Positions 26,324 through 35,381 of a stretch of 64,000 bases of DNA are shown piece by piece. Source of the DNA: Gracilimonas sp964505215 (GTDB lineage: Bacteria; Bacteroidota; Rhodothermia; Balneolales; Balneolaceae); contig CAZDGU010000007.1 of assembly GCA_964505215.1 (NCBI GenBank), forward strand, positions 96,018-160,017, read 5' to 3'. The position numbers and the translations under genes were made by a program. How positions within the stretch are numbered: position 1 is the stretch's first letter; each line of letters begins with the position of its first letter. The notes beneath the pieces were generated by a model. The model saw only the letters and a program-made list of their open reading frames with translations, ran no database searches and was not told the origin of the DNA.

Positions 26324-26797
26324 ATGAGCAAAAGACATTATCTGACACAAGAAGGCCACGACAAGCTGGAAGCTGAATTAAAAGAACTAAAAACGAAAGG
26401 ACGTAAAGAAATATCAGAAGCTCTTTCGGAAGCGCGTGCCAAAGGGGATTTAAGTGAAAATGCAGAATATGATGCCGCTAAAGAGGCTCAGGGACATTTA
26501 GAAGACCGTATTACAAAACTTGAAGATGCGCGTGCAAATTCGCGTATTCTGGATAAAAAAGATTTAGATTTATCGAAAGTACGAGTACTGACAACCGTTA
26601 CCATTTTGAATAAAAAAATGGGCAAAGAAATGAAATACACGCTGGTTTCTGCTAATGAAGCTGATTTTGCAGCCGGTAAAATTTCAGTCGAATCTCCTAT
26701 AGGCGAGGCTTTGATGGGCCGGGAAATTGGAGAAACGGTAGAAGTAAAAGTTCCGGCCGGTATGTTAGAATTAGAAATAAAAAATATTGAAATCTAA
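26324..26797 (+). CDS. greA: Transcription elongation factor GreA
   Basis: 157 residues, exact family length. It rescues backtracked RNA polymerase by stimulating cleavage of the 3' RNA end. The N-terminal coiled coil (residues 1-75) contains LSENAEYDAAKE with the acidic tip residues. The C-terminal FKBP-like domain ends with SPIGEALMGREIGETVEVKV. It is followed 9 bp later by the Nudix gene. Confidence 0.96.
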   Translation: MSKRHYLTQEGHDKLEAELKELKTKGRKEISEALSEARAKGDLSENAEYDAAKEAQGHLEDRITKLEDARANSRILDKKDLDLSKVRVLTTVTILNKKMGKEMKYTLVSANEADFAAGKISVESPIGEALMGREIGETVEVKVPAGMLELEIKNIEI

Positions 26798-26806
26798 CAC
26801 CATTCG

Positions 26807-27265
26807 ATGAAAAAACTCATTGATGTATATCCATATAAAATAGAAGAAGGGCAGCCTTGGTTTTTACTGTTTAAGCGTTCTTCCAAAAAAATATATGGAA
26901 ATCAATGGCGGATGGTGGGTGGTAAGCTGAAAAGCGGGGAAACCGGCTGGCAGGGTGCTTTAAGAGAGTTGAAAGAGGAAACCGGAATGATGCCCATAAA
27001 TTTCTGGGCTATTCCTTCTGTCAATCAATTTTATGAAGCAAAAACGGATACAGTACATACCATTCCGGCTTTTGCTGCAGAATTAGAGAGCGGCGCAGAT
27101 ATTTTACTGAACGAGGAACACACCCACTATAAATGGGTACGTATTGACGAAGTTCAAACGTATATTAAGTGGCCCGAACAGCGCAGGCTAATGCATTTAA
27201 CGCACGATATTTTAACCCATCAAGCCCTTGAAATTTTACCGGAGTGGATAATCGACATTTCTTAA
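26807..27265 (+). CDS. Nudix hydrolase
   Basis: 152 residues. The full Nudix box is at 39-61: G39, E45, then RELKEETGM with the metal-binding Glu57/Glu58. The N-terminal VYPYKIEEGQPWFLLFKR matches Nudix proteins that handle dinucleotide or nucleotide derivatives; the substrate cannot be named. It overlaps the next gene by 22 bp. Confidence 0.85.
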   Translation: MKKLIDVYPYKIEEGQPWFLLFKRSSKKIYGNQWRMVGGKLKSGETGWQGALRELKEETGMMPINFWAIPSVNQFYEAKTDTVHTIPAFAAELESGADILLNEEHTHYKWVRIDEVQTYIKWPEQRRLMHLTHDILTHQALEILPEWIIDIS

Positions 27266-28473
27266 TAGCCTTGATTTTATTGTGGGCGCCTGTGCAGGCC
27301 ATAGCACAACAAGGAGATTATAAGTTCGAGTTTGCCCCCGACCTTTGGTACAACAGTGTGGATGGCGTGCGCGTTGGCGCTCGTGTATTGGGTGAGGTGG
27401 AAGGTACTTTCAAAGACGGCCCGCATCGCCTGGATGCCGGAATTTGGCTGGGAACGCGGTTTCCGGATCTTCCCGTTTCCTACTTTATTTCTTTTACAGA
27501 GCCCATTCCGTCGCTCTCTTCTTATGCAAATGAAGCCAATATTTCAGCCCGCAGCAGTATCAGAACGGGATATAGCCATCACCAGCTTTCTTTTAATAAA
27601 CGGTTTCAATCCGGCTTTAATGAGCTGAAATTTCGAGAAGTCTCTATTGCCTTAAGCCAAGAGAAATTAATTGACGCAGCCTATCGGCCGTATCCGGCAC
27701 TGTGGCAAAATGAATGGAAAACGCTGGCCAGTGCAAATTTTTGGGTTAGCAGTGTGTTCGAAATTGGAAAATTTGATTTGATAGCGGATGTGGAGCATAA
27801 TTTCGCATCTGCCTCGGGCATGTTTACAGTAGGTACGGTTGAGCTTAAGCAGCAGATAAAGCTTGGAAGTGCCTTTGAACTTCGCCTTCGTGGCTTTTCC
27901 GGGCTTACGAATAACGATGCTGCACCAGAATATTTATTCAGCGAGAGCTTCCGTCAGCCTGTGCATTGGCTGAATAATGGGGTAAGCCGAGCCAAAGGCA
28001 CGCTGCCTCAAAACTGGCTTGAGGAAGGCCTTTTTCAGGTAGCCGGGGGAGCTAACTTGAGAGGATATACTAAACAAAGTTTTGAAAAACTGGCTGCAGG
28101 ACAATTTCACCCCTACAATTTTGTGTCTTCTGTAAACGTGGAGTTTGAGTTTCCCAATCCTTTCCAGAGTATGCTAAATGCATCAATTTTGGGAGATTTT
28201 ATAAAACTTCGATCGTATGCTTTTGCTGATGCTGGAAGTTTCTACCGAAAACAAGTAATCTTAACGCCAAACCTCACATCCAGCCTGCAAGAGCAAAAAG
28301 CAGATGCGGGATTAGGTATTCAATTTTCCATCAATATTCCGGATTATTTAGGCAAAGACCGGGGGTTTGCTTTACGCTACGAAATTCCTTTTTGGCTTTC
28401 CGATCCCGTAAATACAGAAGATTCTTTTAAATTTCGTAATTTAATCGGCATAGGAGCCGTAATCTCACTTTAA
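27244..28473 (+). CDS. BamA/TamA-like outer-membrane beta-barrel protein
   Basis: 409 residues from GTG 27244, which gives a signal peptide (FLIALILLWAPVQAIA). There is no obvious POTRA repeat. The body is a series of amphipathic strands ending in RYEIPFWLSDP and FRNLIGIGAVISL, as in the C-terminal part of Omp85-type or surface-antigen barrels, with a GANLRGY-type segment near residue 270. It overlaps the Nudix gene by 22 bp and precedes ackA by 7 bp. A role in translocation or as a porin-like barrel is possible. Confidence 0.65.
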   Translation: MDNRHFLIALILLWAPVQAIAQQGDYKFEFAPDLWYNSVDGVRVGARVLGEVEGTFKDGPHRLDAGIWLGTRFPDLPVSYFISFTEPIPSLSSYANEANISARSSIRTGYSHHQLSFNKRFQSGFNELKFREVSIALSQEKLIDAAYRPYPALWQNEWKTLASANFWVSSVFEIGKFDLIADVEHNFASASGMFTVGTVELKQQIKLGSAFELRLRGFSGLTNNDAAPEYLFSESFRQPVHWLNNGVSRAKGTLPQNWLEEGLFQVAGGANLRGYTKQSFEKLAAGQFHPYNFVSSVNVEFEFPNPFQSMLNASILGDFIKLRSYAFADAGSFYRKQVILTPNLTSSLQEQKADAGLGIQFSINIPDYLGKDRGFALRYEIPFWLSDPVNTEDSFKFRNLIGIGAVISL

Positions 28474-28480
28474 TTCACTC

Positions 28481-29701
28481 ATGAAAATACTTGTAATAAA
28501 CTGTGGCAGTTCGTCTATTAAATACCAGCTCATTAATACAGAAAACAAAGATTGTTTGTGCAAAGGTCTTGTAGAACGTATTGGAGCCGTAACCTCTATC
28601 ATAAAACAGGAATTTAAGGGCGAAAAACCTGTTAAAAAAACAATGGTTATTGAGCATCACGCCGCAGCACTCAAAACCATTATGGACTTATTAATTGCTG
28701 CCGATAATGATTATCTGGGCTCTCTGGATGAAATTGAAGCCGTTGGGCACCGTGTGGTGCATGGCGGGGAAACATTTAAAGATTCCGTACTTATTGATGA
28801 AGACGTTGAAGCCGTAATTCAAAGAGCTTTTGATATTGCGCCTTTGCATAATCCGCCTAATTTAGAGGGAATTCGTGCAGCCAAAAAGCATTTGCCAAAC
28901 GTACCTCATGTTGCGGTTTTTGATACGGCTTTCCATCATTCCATTCCACAGGAAGCATTTTTATATGGAATACCTAATCGGTTATATCGCCGGTACAAAA
29001 TCCGGAAATATGGTTTTCACGGAACCTCTCACTACTACGTGAGCCGGCAGCTTTATAAAATCTCTGATATTCCAAAAAACGGTTCAAAAATAATTACCTG
29101 TCATTTAGGAAACGGCTGCTCAATTACAGCAATTAAAGACGGTAACTCTATTGATACCAGCATGGGTTTTTCGCCGCTCGAAGGTTTGGTGATGGGAACA
29201 AGAAGCGGAGATATTGATCCCTCTATATTGTTCTACCTCATAGAGAAAGAAGAATTGTCTCTTGCCAATGTTCACGCGTTATTGAATAAACACAGCGGAC
29301 TTTTAGGCCTCAGCGGATATGCAGCTGATATGCGAGATTTAATTGAAGAATCGGAAAGCGGTGACCGCAGAAGTACTGAAGCTATTGATGTATTTTGCTA
29401 TCGGGCCAAGAAGTACATCGGCTCATACATTGCCGCTTTAAATGGGGTAGATGCTATTGTATTTACCGGTGGCATTGGAGAAAATTCGTCGTTTATCCGC
29501 TCTAAAATACTGGAGAACATGCAATATGCCGGAATACGAATAGATGAACATAAAAACGAACGCTTATCGGGAACAGACACTGCTATAAGCGCCGATGATT
29601 CTCAGGCGCAAGTGCACGTAATTCCAACTAACGAGGAATTAGTAATTGCAATTGATGCCGCTAAAATGGCAACAGCAGCCAAACAAACACCATGGGCATA
29701 A
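28481..29701 (+). CDS. ackA: Acetate kinase
   Basis: Interconverts acetyl phosphate + ADP and acetate + ATP. 406 residues, normal length. The N-terminal signature NCGSSSIKYQLI and the second signature MGFSPLEGLVMGTRSGDIDP are intact, and FTGGIGENSSFIR near 330 is typical. Its partner pta lies 2.6 kb downstream on the same strand, separated by two genes. It overlaps the following lipoprotein gene by 10 bp. Confidence 0.96.
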   Translation: MKILVINCGSSSIKYQLINTENKDCLCKGLVERIGAVTSIIKQEFKGEKPVKKTMVIEHHAAALKTIMDLLIAADNDYLGSLDEIEAVGHRVVHGGETFKDSVLIDEDVEAVIQRAFDIAPLHNPPNLEGIRAAKKHLPNVPHVAVFDTAFHHSIPQEAFLYGIPNRLYRRYKIRKYGFHGTSHYYVSRQLYKISDIPKNGSKIITCHLGNGCSITAIKDGNSIDTSMGFSPLEGLVMGTRSGDIDPSILFYLIEKEELSLANVHALLNKHSGLLGLSGYAADMRDLIEESESGDRRSTEAIDVFCYRAKKYIGSYIAALNGVDAIVFTGGIGENSSFIRSKILENMQYAGIRIDEHKNERLSGTDTAISADDSQAQVHVIPTNEELVIAIDAAKMATAAKQTPWA

Positions 29702-31425
29702 AGAAACTGTTCATTTTTTGCAGCAGTTTGCTAATAATGCTGACTGCCGGTGCATGCTCCAGTACGAACTGGGTTGTGATAAATGAACAGGCCAAAGATG
29801 TAAATGATTATGAACTTATAAATACCCGCTATTATTTAGATAGTAACAATGGCATTATTCCAAATCATCCGCTTATCCATTTTGAGTTAAAAGCGGTTGA
29901 TACTTTTAGATATGCCAAGCGGGTTAAAACAGAGAGATACATTCAGCGATACCGTCCACGCTTGGACTTTTTACTGCTGGGCGCTGCCGGGGCCGGTCTT
30001 TCCTATTATGCGGCATTTTCTGACCAGCTGGTAAAGCAGCCATCCGACCTACAGCGCTATTCGCTTATAGGAGCCGGCACGTTGTTAACCGGACTTTCTT
30101 TCCTGAACATGAAGCAGGTTGGTGAACCCACTAAAACCGGAGAAACAAGATTATTGCGAAAAACCGGCAGTGTACTTGATGTGGACACAACCGTTGTTCG
30201 GCCTTACAACACCGAGGCTCCCTCTATTAAAATTCTTTATAAAGAACAGGAGCTGGCAAATCACCCCGAGTGGAGCTTCACAGATGGAAGCATAACGGTT
30301 AACTTAGCACAAGAAATTGATGCCGGTGCTTTTGATGAAAACCCAGATGAATTTATTCGCGTTGAAGCACGGTTTGACACTCTAACGCACGTTAGGGAAG
30401 TCCCCGTATCATCTATATTTGAGCAGTTTGTGGTCGTAAATACTCAAATTACTGCATTAAGAAATGCTCCCGAAGCCAATCCGGCTAACGTTTTAACCGA
30501 TTTAGCAGAAGGCAGCCAGCTAAAGTTAGTCTCAAAAGAAGGAGATTACTACAAAGTACTGTATGGAATTTCGGAAACCTGGATAGCCGCCCGTGATGTT
30601 AACACCATTTGGCGTCCCTCGGAGTTCGCATCAGAGTTGTCGGTTATAGCCATTCCAAACGTTCCTTTTGGCAGTGTTGATATTGAACGGAATATTCCGG
30701 TTTTAGGCCTGGGAAGCGTAAATTCGTCAGCTTTTATTTTGTCTAATAATCAGTTTGAGGGTGATATTTCTGAACGAATTTATGGACAAAGAGACGCCCG
30801 GCTTATTCAGGAATACCTCATTCAAGGTTTAGGCGTGCGTTCTCCTCGCGTTATTAAAGCCATGAACGTGCACTCAGATAATATGACTAACCGAGCTTAC
30901 GCTCGTTTGGTAAGCACCATGGGAGAGGAAAAGCAAAATTTGTACGTGTATATAAACGGATATGCCGAGATCAAAAACGATAAAGTATTGCTGGTTGGCA
31001 GTGCTCTGAATGATGACAATGAGCTCCGATATATTGATTTGAAAAAGCTGTTTACTGCCCTTTCTAAATTAAATACGGAGTCGATTATTGTTGTAGCTGA
31101 TTTGGATTTTTTAAATGGTTCAGATACAGCAGCTCCGCTTCAAAAACTGGCCTCAGTTATTACGGATGAAAACCCGTCATCAGCGGTATTCTTTGGTGCC
31201 AAAGCGGGGCAGCGGTCAGGTATTTATTCATCCCAAACGGGCATTCAGAATCGCCACAGCATATTTACCTACTTTTTTGCGGATGCTTTAAAGCAGAAGA
31301 ATACTTCTATGCAGCAAATTTATAACCACCTGCTGCGTAACGTTTCTTTTACTTCCCGAAGCTTATACGATCGCCCTCAAAACCCTCTTTTCTACGGAAA
31401 TCAATCGCTTCAAATATTGAACTGA
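29692..31425 (+). CDS. Lipoprotein with SH3-like and degenerate caspase-like domains
   Basis: 577 residues. A lipoprotein signal ends TAGAC. A middle SH3b-like domain (about 245-310, TQITALRNAPE to DYYKVLYGISETWIAA) is followed by a region with the pattern of a caspase-like (peptidase C14) domain (about 320-577). That region includes an N-terminal GLGSVNSSAFILSNN strand, ERIYGQRDARLIQEYLI, and strand YVYINGYAE near 418 where family members have YfsGHG. VVADLDF near 468 stands where they have the DaC loop. Both catalytic His and Cys are therefore missing, so it should be a pseudo-enzyme. It overlaps ackA (10 bp) and the permease gene (TGATG). The role is unknown; envelope binding or scaffolding is inferred. 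Confidence 0.65.
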   Translation: MGIKKLFIFCSSLLIMLTAGACSSTNWVVINEQAKDVNDYELINTRYYLDSNNGIIPNHPLIHFELKAVDTFRYAKRVKTERYIQRYRPRLDFLLLGAAGAGLSYYAAFSDQLVKQPSDLQRYSLIGAGTLLTGLSFLNMKQVGEPTKTGETRLLRKTGSVLDVDTTVVRPYNTEAPSIKILYKEQELANHPEWSFTDGSITVNLAQEIDAGAFDENPDEFIRVEARFDTLTHVREVPVSSIFEQFVVVNTQITALRNAPEANPANVLTDLAEGSQLKLVSKEGDYYKVLYGISETWIAARDVNTIWRPSEFASELSVIAIPNVPFGSVDIERNIPVLGLGSVNSSAFILSNNQFEGDISERIYGQRDARLIQEYLIQGLGVRSPRVIKAMNVHSDNMTNRAYARLVSTMGEEKQNLYVYINGYAEIKNDKVLLVGSALNDDNELRYIDLKKLFTALSKLNTESIIVVADLDFLNGSDTAAPLQKLASVITDENPSSAVFFGAKAGQRSGIYSSQTGIQNRHSIFTYFFADALKQKNTSMQQIYNHLLRNVSFTSRSLYDRPQNPLFYGNQSLQILN

Positions 31426-32288
31426 TGGGGCTGCTGTTTATCTTTTTAAGCATCAGCTGTTCACTGGCTATTGCTCAAATTCTCAAGATTGCAGAAGGTC
31501 GCAAGCTGAATGTGCTCAAAATTTTGGTTGTAAATTATTTTGCCGGTTTTTTAATCAGCTATTACAGCTCTGATGAATTTTTAATTTTTCCAACTTCCGT
31601 TTCCTCTTTCGGACTTATAATTTTAGTACTTACCGCATTATTAGGCCTTCTTTTTATAGCCAACATGGTGGTGTACAGCAAATCCATACACCGGGTGGGA
31701 ATGGGAGTGAGCATTGCAGCCATGCGTATGTCGCTTGTATTTCCTATTGCCGTCAGCTTATTTGCATTTGGCGAGAGCATCACCGGAATAAAATATATTG
31801 GCATTTTGCTGGCGTTAGGCTCTTTATTGCTGATGGTTCCTCGCATCAAAACCAAAAGTATTTCTGGCTTTTCGGACGCCTGGCTGCCCGTTCTCATATT
31901 TTTAATAACCGGAATTAGCGATTCCGGATTGAAGGTTTATCAACAGCTGTTTTCAGCACAATTTTCTGAAAGTGGGTTTATGTCGGCCGTGTTCTTTTTT
32001 GCTTTTATGATTGGATCCGGAATATTGATAAAACGAAAGGAATTTCATTTTACCTTCACAGAAATTGGTTATGGTATAGTCGCCGGCGTGGTAAACCTGT
32101 ATTCCGCAATATTTTTACTGTACGCCCTGAAATTGATGCCCGGCTCCGTAGTATTCCCGCTCATAAATGTAAGTTTAGTAGTAGCAGGAACGCTCATAGG
32201 TATTGTGGTTTGGAAAGATAAACCCGTACTTAAACAGTGGATGGGCCTGGGTATCGCCTTAATTGCAATCATTTTATTACTAAAATAA
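31425..32288 (+). CDS. EamA/DMT-type permease
   Basis: 287 residues, about ten transmembrane helices in two halves, as in drug/metabolite transporters of the EamA type. The C-terminal half has GVVNLYSAIFLLYALKL and the end LGIALIAIILLLK. The substrate is not predictable. It starts on the stop codon of the pseudo-caspase gene (TGATG) and ends on the pta start (TAATG), so it is embedded in the ackA-pta transcript. Confidence 0.8.
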   Translation: MGLLFIFLSISCSLAIAQILKIAEGRKLNVLKILVVNYFAGFLISYYSSDEFLIFPTSVSSFGLIILVLTALLGLLFIANMVVYSKSIHRVGMGVSIAAMRMSLVFPIAVSLFAFGESITGIKYIGILLALGSLLLMVPRIKTKSISGFSDAWLPVLIFLITGISDSGLKVYQQLFSAQFSESGFMSAVFFFAFMIGSGILIKRKEFHFTFTEIGYGIVAGVVNLYSAIFLLYALKLMPGSVVFPLINVSLVVAGTLIGIVVWKDKPVLKQWMGLGIALIAIILLLK

Positions 32289-33241
32289 TGAACATTATTT
32301 CTGACATTCGAGAACGAGCAGCATCAACCCCCAAAACCATCGTATTTCCCAGATCTTCGGATGAACGGGTGATTAAAGCTGCTCAATTTTTACAGAGTGA
32401 AGGCCTGGTTAAGCCGCTATTAATTCATAATGAAGGTGCTACCATACCTGAAGACTTAACGGTAATAAATCCTGCTACAGATAATAACTTCAACAAATAT
32501 GCACAGTTGTTTTTTGAGAGACGTAAACACAAAGGAATTTCAGAGGAAGATGCTGCTGAAATCATCCGGGATCCGCTGTTCTACGGTGCTGCTATGGTTG
32601 CAGCCGGAGATGCCGATGGAGCCGTAGCCGGTTCCGTTGCTACTACGGGAGATGTGCTTCGCGCCGCCATTCAAACCATTGGATTGAAGCCAAGCTCCAG
32701 CGTGGTTTCCAGCACTTTTTTAATGAGCTTCGAAGACGGACGTATTTTTACCTATGGCGACTGTGCCGTGGTTCCTTATCCGAATGCCGAACAGCTGGCT
32801 ACTATTGCGGCAGATTCCGCTCAAACACATAAAAATATCACAGGAAAGAGCCCGAAAGTGGCTATGCTTTCATTTTCAACCCACGGAAGCGCGGCTCACG
32901 AGCGAATTGACCTGGTGAAAGAAGCATTGGAAATCGTAAAGCTGAAATTCCCCGATTTAGCTATCGACGGTGAACTTCAGTTCGACACCGCCTACGTGCC
33001 TGATATTGCCAAACGGAAAGCACCGGATTCTATAGTTGCCGGAGATGCGAATGTGTATATTTTTCCAAATCTTGATGCCGGAAATATTGCATACAAAATC
33101 ACCGAACGGCTGGCCGGAGCCACCGCAACCGGTCCCATTATCCAAGGATTGGCAAAACCGATGATGGATCTGTCCAGAGGGTGCTCATGGGAAGATATTG
33201 TAAATACGGCTTGTGTTTCAGCTTTGATGAGTGAAGACTAA
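32288..33241 (+). CDS. pta: Phosphate acetyltransferase
   Basis: Converts acetyl-CoA and phosphate to acetyl phosphate and CoA. The start is placed at ATG 32288, overlapping the permease stop by one base. A longer frame from 32237 lies within the permease gene and adds unrelated residues. 317 residues, the short single-domain Pta type, with SDERVIKAAQFL near the N-terminus and GSVATTGDVLRAAIQTIG in the middle. With AckA it makes the acetate/ATP route from acetyl-CoA. Confidence 0.94.
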   Translation: MNIISDIRERAASTPKTIVFPRSSDERVIKAAQFLQSEGLVKPLLIHNEGATIPEDLTVINPATDNNFNKYAQLFFERRKHKGISEEDAAEIIRDPLFYGAAMVAAGDADGAVAGSVATTGDVLRAAIQTIGLKPSSSVVSSTFLMSFEDGRIFTYGDCAVVPYPNAEQLATIAADSAQTHKNITGKSPKVAMLSFSTHGSAAHERIDLVKEALEIVKLKFPDLAIDGELQFDTAYVPDIAKRKAPDSIVAGDANVYIFPNLDAGNIAYKITERLAGATATGPIIQGLAKPMMDLSRGCSWEDIVNTACVSALMSED

Positions 33242-33332
33242 CGCTCATTTTTGGAAAGGCTCATCCGGTAAAAAATCTGCAGATTTTTAGCACATAATTT
33301 TTACATACATCTATAGATTGCTATCTTGAGGT

Positions 33333-35351
33333 ATGAAGAAATTTATTCTGCGAAACGATGAGCCGGCCAAACGTCCGGATGAATATGCCATTCCGTATGC
33401 TGATTTACTAAATGAGCAGCAGTTAAAAGCTGTTTTTCATGAAAATGGACCCGCATTAGTGGTGGCGGGAGCCGGAACCGGAAAAACGCGCACGCTGGTG
33501 CATCGCGTAGCTCGGTTGGTTGAAAGCGGCGTGCCGCCTTACGAAATTCTACTGCTCACATTTACGCGCCGAGCCGCTAAAGAAATGCTGAACCGCGCCA
33601 GTAATATTTTGGATGAGCGCTGCAAGCAAGTGCAGGGCGGAACGTTCCATTTCTATTGCAGCCTGTTACTGCACCGCCATGCTGAAGCTATCGGCTTTCC
33701 CTCCAATTTCACTATTATTGACACCGCCGATGCGCTGGAAGTGATTCAATTTGTTCGAACTGAGCTCAAGCTTCATCAAAAAAATAAACGCTTTCCCAAT
33801 AAAAATACGCTTCTCAATATGATCAGTGCCGGCGTGAATAAGCATCTGGACTTACGCGTAGTTCTACAGGAGCAATTTCCACAATTTTTAGAACACGAAG
33901 ATAAAATTCGGCAGGTGGCAGAAGGCTATGCCCTTTATAAAGAAAAGAACTTTGTAATGGACTTTGACGACCTTCTTATAAAAACCAGACAACTGCTTGC
34001 AGAGCATGAGGATATACGTATTAAAGTAGCATCCAAAAATCGGTTTGTTATGGTTGATGAGTTTCAGGATACCAACAAATTACAAGCCGAACTTACTCAG
34101 CTTTTTAGCAGTGTACACGGTAATGTAATGGCCGTTGGGGATGATGCTCAAAGTATTTATTCTTTTCGGGGAGCCGATCATCAAAATATCATGGATTTCC
34201 CCAATCGCTTTGAAGGTACTACGATTATTAAGCTGGAAGAAAATTACCGTTCTTCGCCTGAAATTCTGGAAGTGGCCAATAATTTATTGAAGCAAGCCAA
34301 CTTTAAGTTTGATAAAGAACTTCATTCCAAAAAAGAGGAGGGAGAGCTACCGGCTTTAGTGCAATCGAATAGCGAACATGATCAGAGCAGATTTGTAACC
34401 CAAGCCGTGCTTCAGCTGCGCGAACAGGAAATGGAGCTGAATGAAATGGCTGTTTTATTTAGAAACGGACGTGATTCTTTTGATTTAGAAGTAGAGCTGA
34501 ATCGAAAAAGCATTCCCTTTGTAAAATATGGAGGACAAAAATTCACGGAAGCCGCTCACATCAAAGACGTGCTGGCTCACGTTCGGGTGCTGGTAAATCC
34601 CATGGATACCATTGCGTGGAATCGCGTGCTTATGCTGCTGGATGGCATCGGCCCCAAAACCGCTCAGGATTTATTTGAATGGATTCGTTTGGCTAAAAAC
34701 CCTTACGAGCTTAATTTATCGGGCACTACCAGTAAAGCTTACATCAAGCAGTTGAAACAGCTCAGTAAATTGCTGATAGAAATTAAAGAACAAGATCATG
34801 CTGTTTCCAAAGTAGTGGAGCTGATAGTGGAGTATTATCGTGACTTTTGCAAAAGCAGATATGATGATTACCCAAAGCGCCTTAAAGACTTAGAAGCTTT
34901 TGTTAACGTCTCTCAAAGTTTCATCTCATTAAGTAAAATGCTGGAAGAATTAGCGCTCGATCCAATCACCGCAACGGCGGTAGATACGGAACAAAAAACC
35001 AAAGAAGAAGCGCCTCTGATTCTCAGTACCATCCACTCTGCCAAGGGATTAGAATGGGAACATGTATTTATCATTCAGTGCTTAGATGGCATCATTCCAT
35101 CGGCTTATTCGGTAGAAGACGAAGAGCAGCTGGACGAAGAGCTTCGGCTTTTGTACGTGGCGGCCACGCGGGCAAAAGAAATGCTGTATTTTTGCCATCC
35201 GGTACTGGCACAATCTGCTTACGGTGATTACTTTACGCAGCCTTCCCGATTTCTGCAAAACATGAACCGTGAGTTAGTGGAAGAATGGAAGCTGGTAGAG
35301 GAACAGCAGCAACAGCTGGATGAAAAATCTCAAAAGCAGCTACCCGAATAG
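33333..35351 (+). CDS. UvrD/PcrA-type superfamily 1 DNA helicase
   Basis: 672 residues. Walker A GAGTGKT is at 46-52, motif Ia LLTFTRRAAKEML follows, and motif II VDEFQDTN is near 240-247. Motif III GDDAQSIYSFRGA, motif IV NYRSSPEI, motif V/VI TIHSAKGLEWEHVF and LLYVAATRAKE are all present. ATP-dependent 3'-5' unwinding in repair or replication restart is expected. It is shorter than UvrD and may be a Rep/PcrA paralogue. It is a single gene, 91 bp after pta and 30 bp before the next gene. Confidence 0.9.
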   Translation: MKKFILRNDEPAKRPDEYAIPYADLLNEQQLKAVFHENGPALVVAGAGTGKTRTLVHRVARLVESGVPPYEILLLTFTRRAAKEMLNRASNILDERCKQVQGGTFHFYCSLLLHRHAEAIGFPSNFTIIDTADALEVIQFVRTELKLHQKNKRFPNKNTLLNMISAGVNKHLDLRVVLQEQFPQFLEHEDKIRQVAEGYALYKEKNFVMDFDDLLIKTRQLLAEHEDIRIKVASKNRFVMVDEFQDTNKLQAELTQLFSSVHGNVMAVGDDAQSIYSFRGADHQNIMDFPNRFEGTTIIKLEENYRSSPEILEVANNLLKQANFKFDKELHSKKEEGELPALVQSNSEHDQSRFVTQAVLQLREQEMELNEMAVLFRNGRDSFDLEVELNRKSIPFVKYGGQKFTEAAHIKDVLAHVRVLVNPMDTIAWNRVLMLLDGIGPKTAQDLFEWIRLAKNPYELNLSGTTSKAYIKQLKQLSKLLIEIKEQDHAVSKVVELIVEYYRDFCKSRYDDYPKRLKDLEAFVNVSQSFISLSKMLEELALDPITATAVDTEQKTKEEAPLILSTIHSAKGLEWEHVFIIQCLDGIIPSAYSVEDEEQLDEELRLLYVAATRAKEMLYFCHPVLAQSAYGDYFTQPSRFLQNMNRELVEEWKLVEEQQQQLDEKSQKQLPE

Positions 35352-35381
35352 GCATTTTAATCATCACCAAACTGACAAGAT

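Noticed and set aside
32237..32287. Upstream start for pta
   Set aside because: It lies within the permease coding sequence and adds residues not found in the family; TAATG at 32288 is the natural start.
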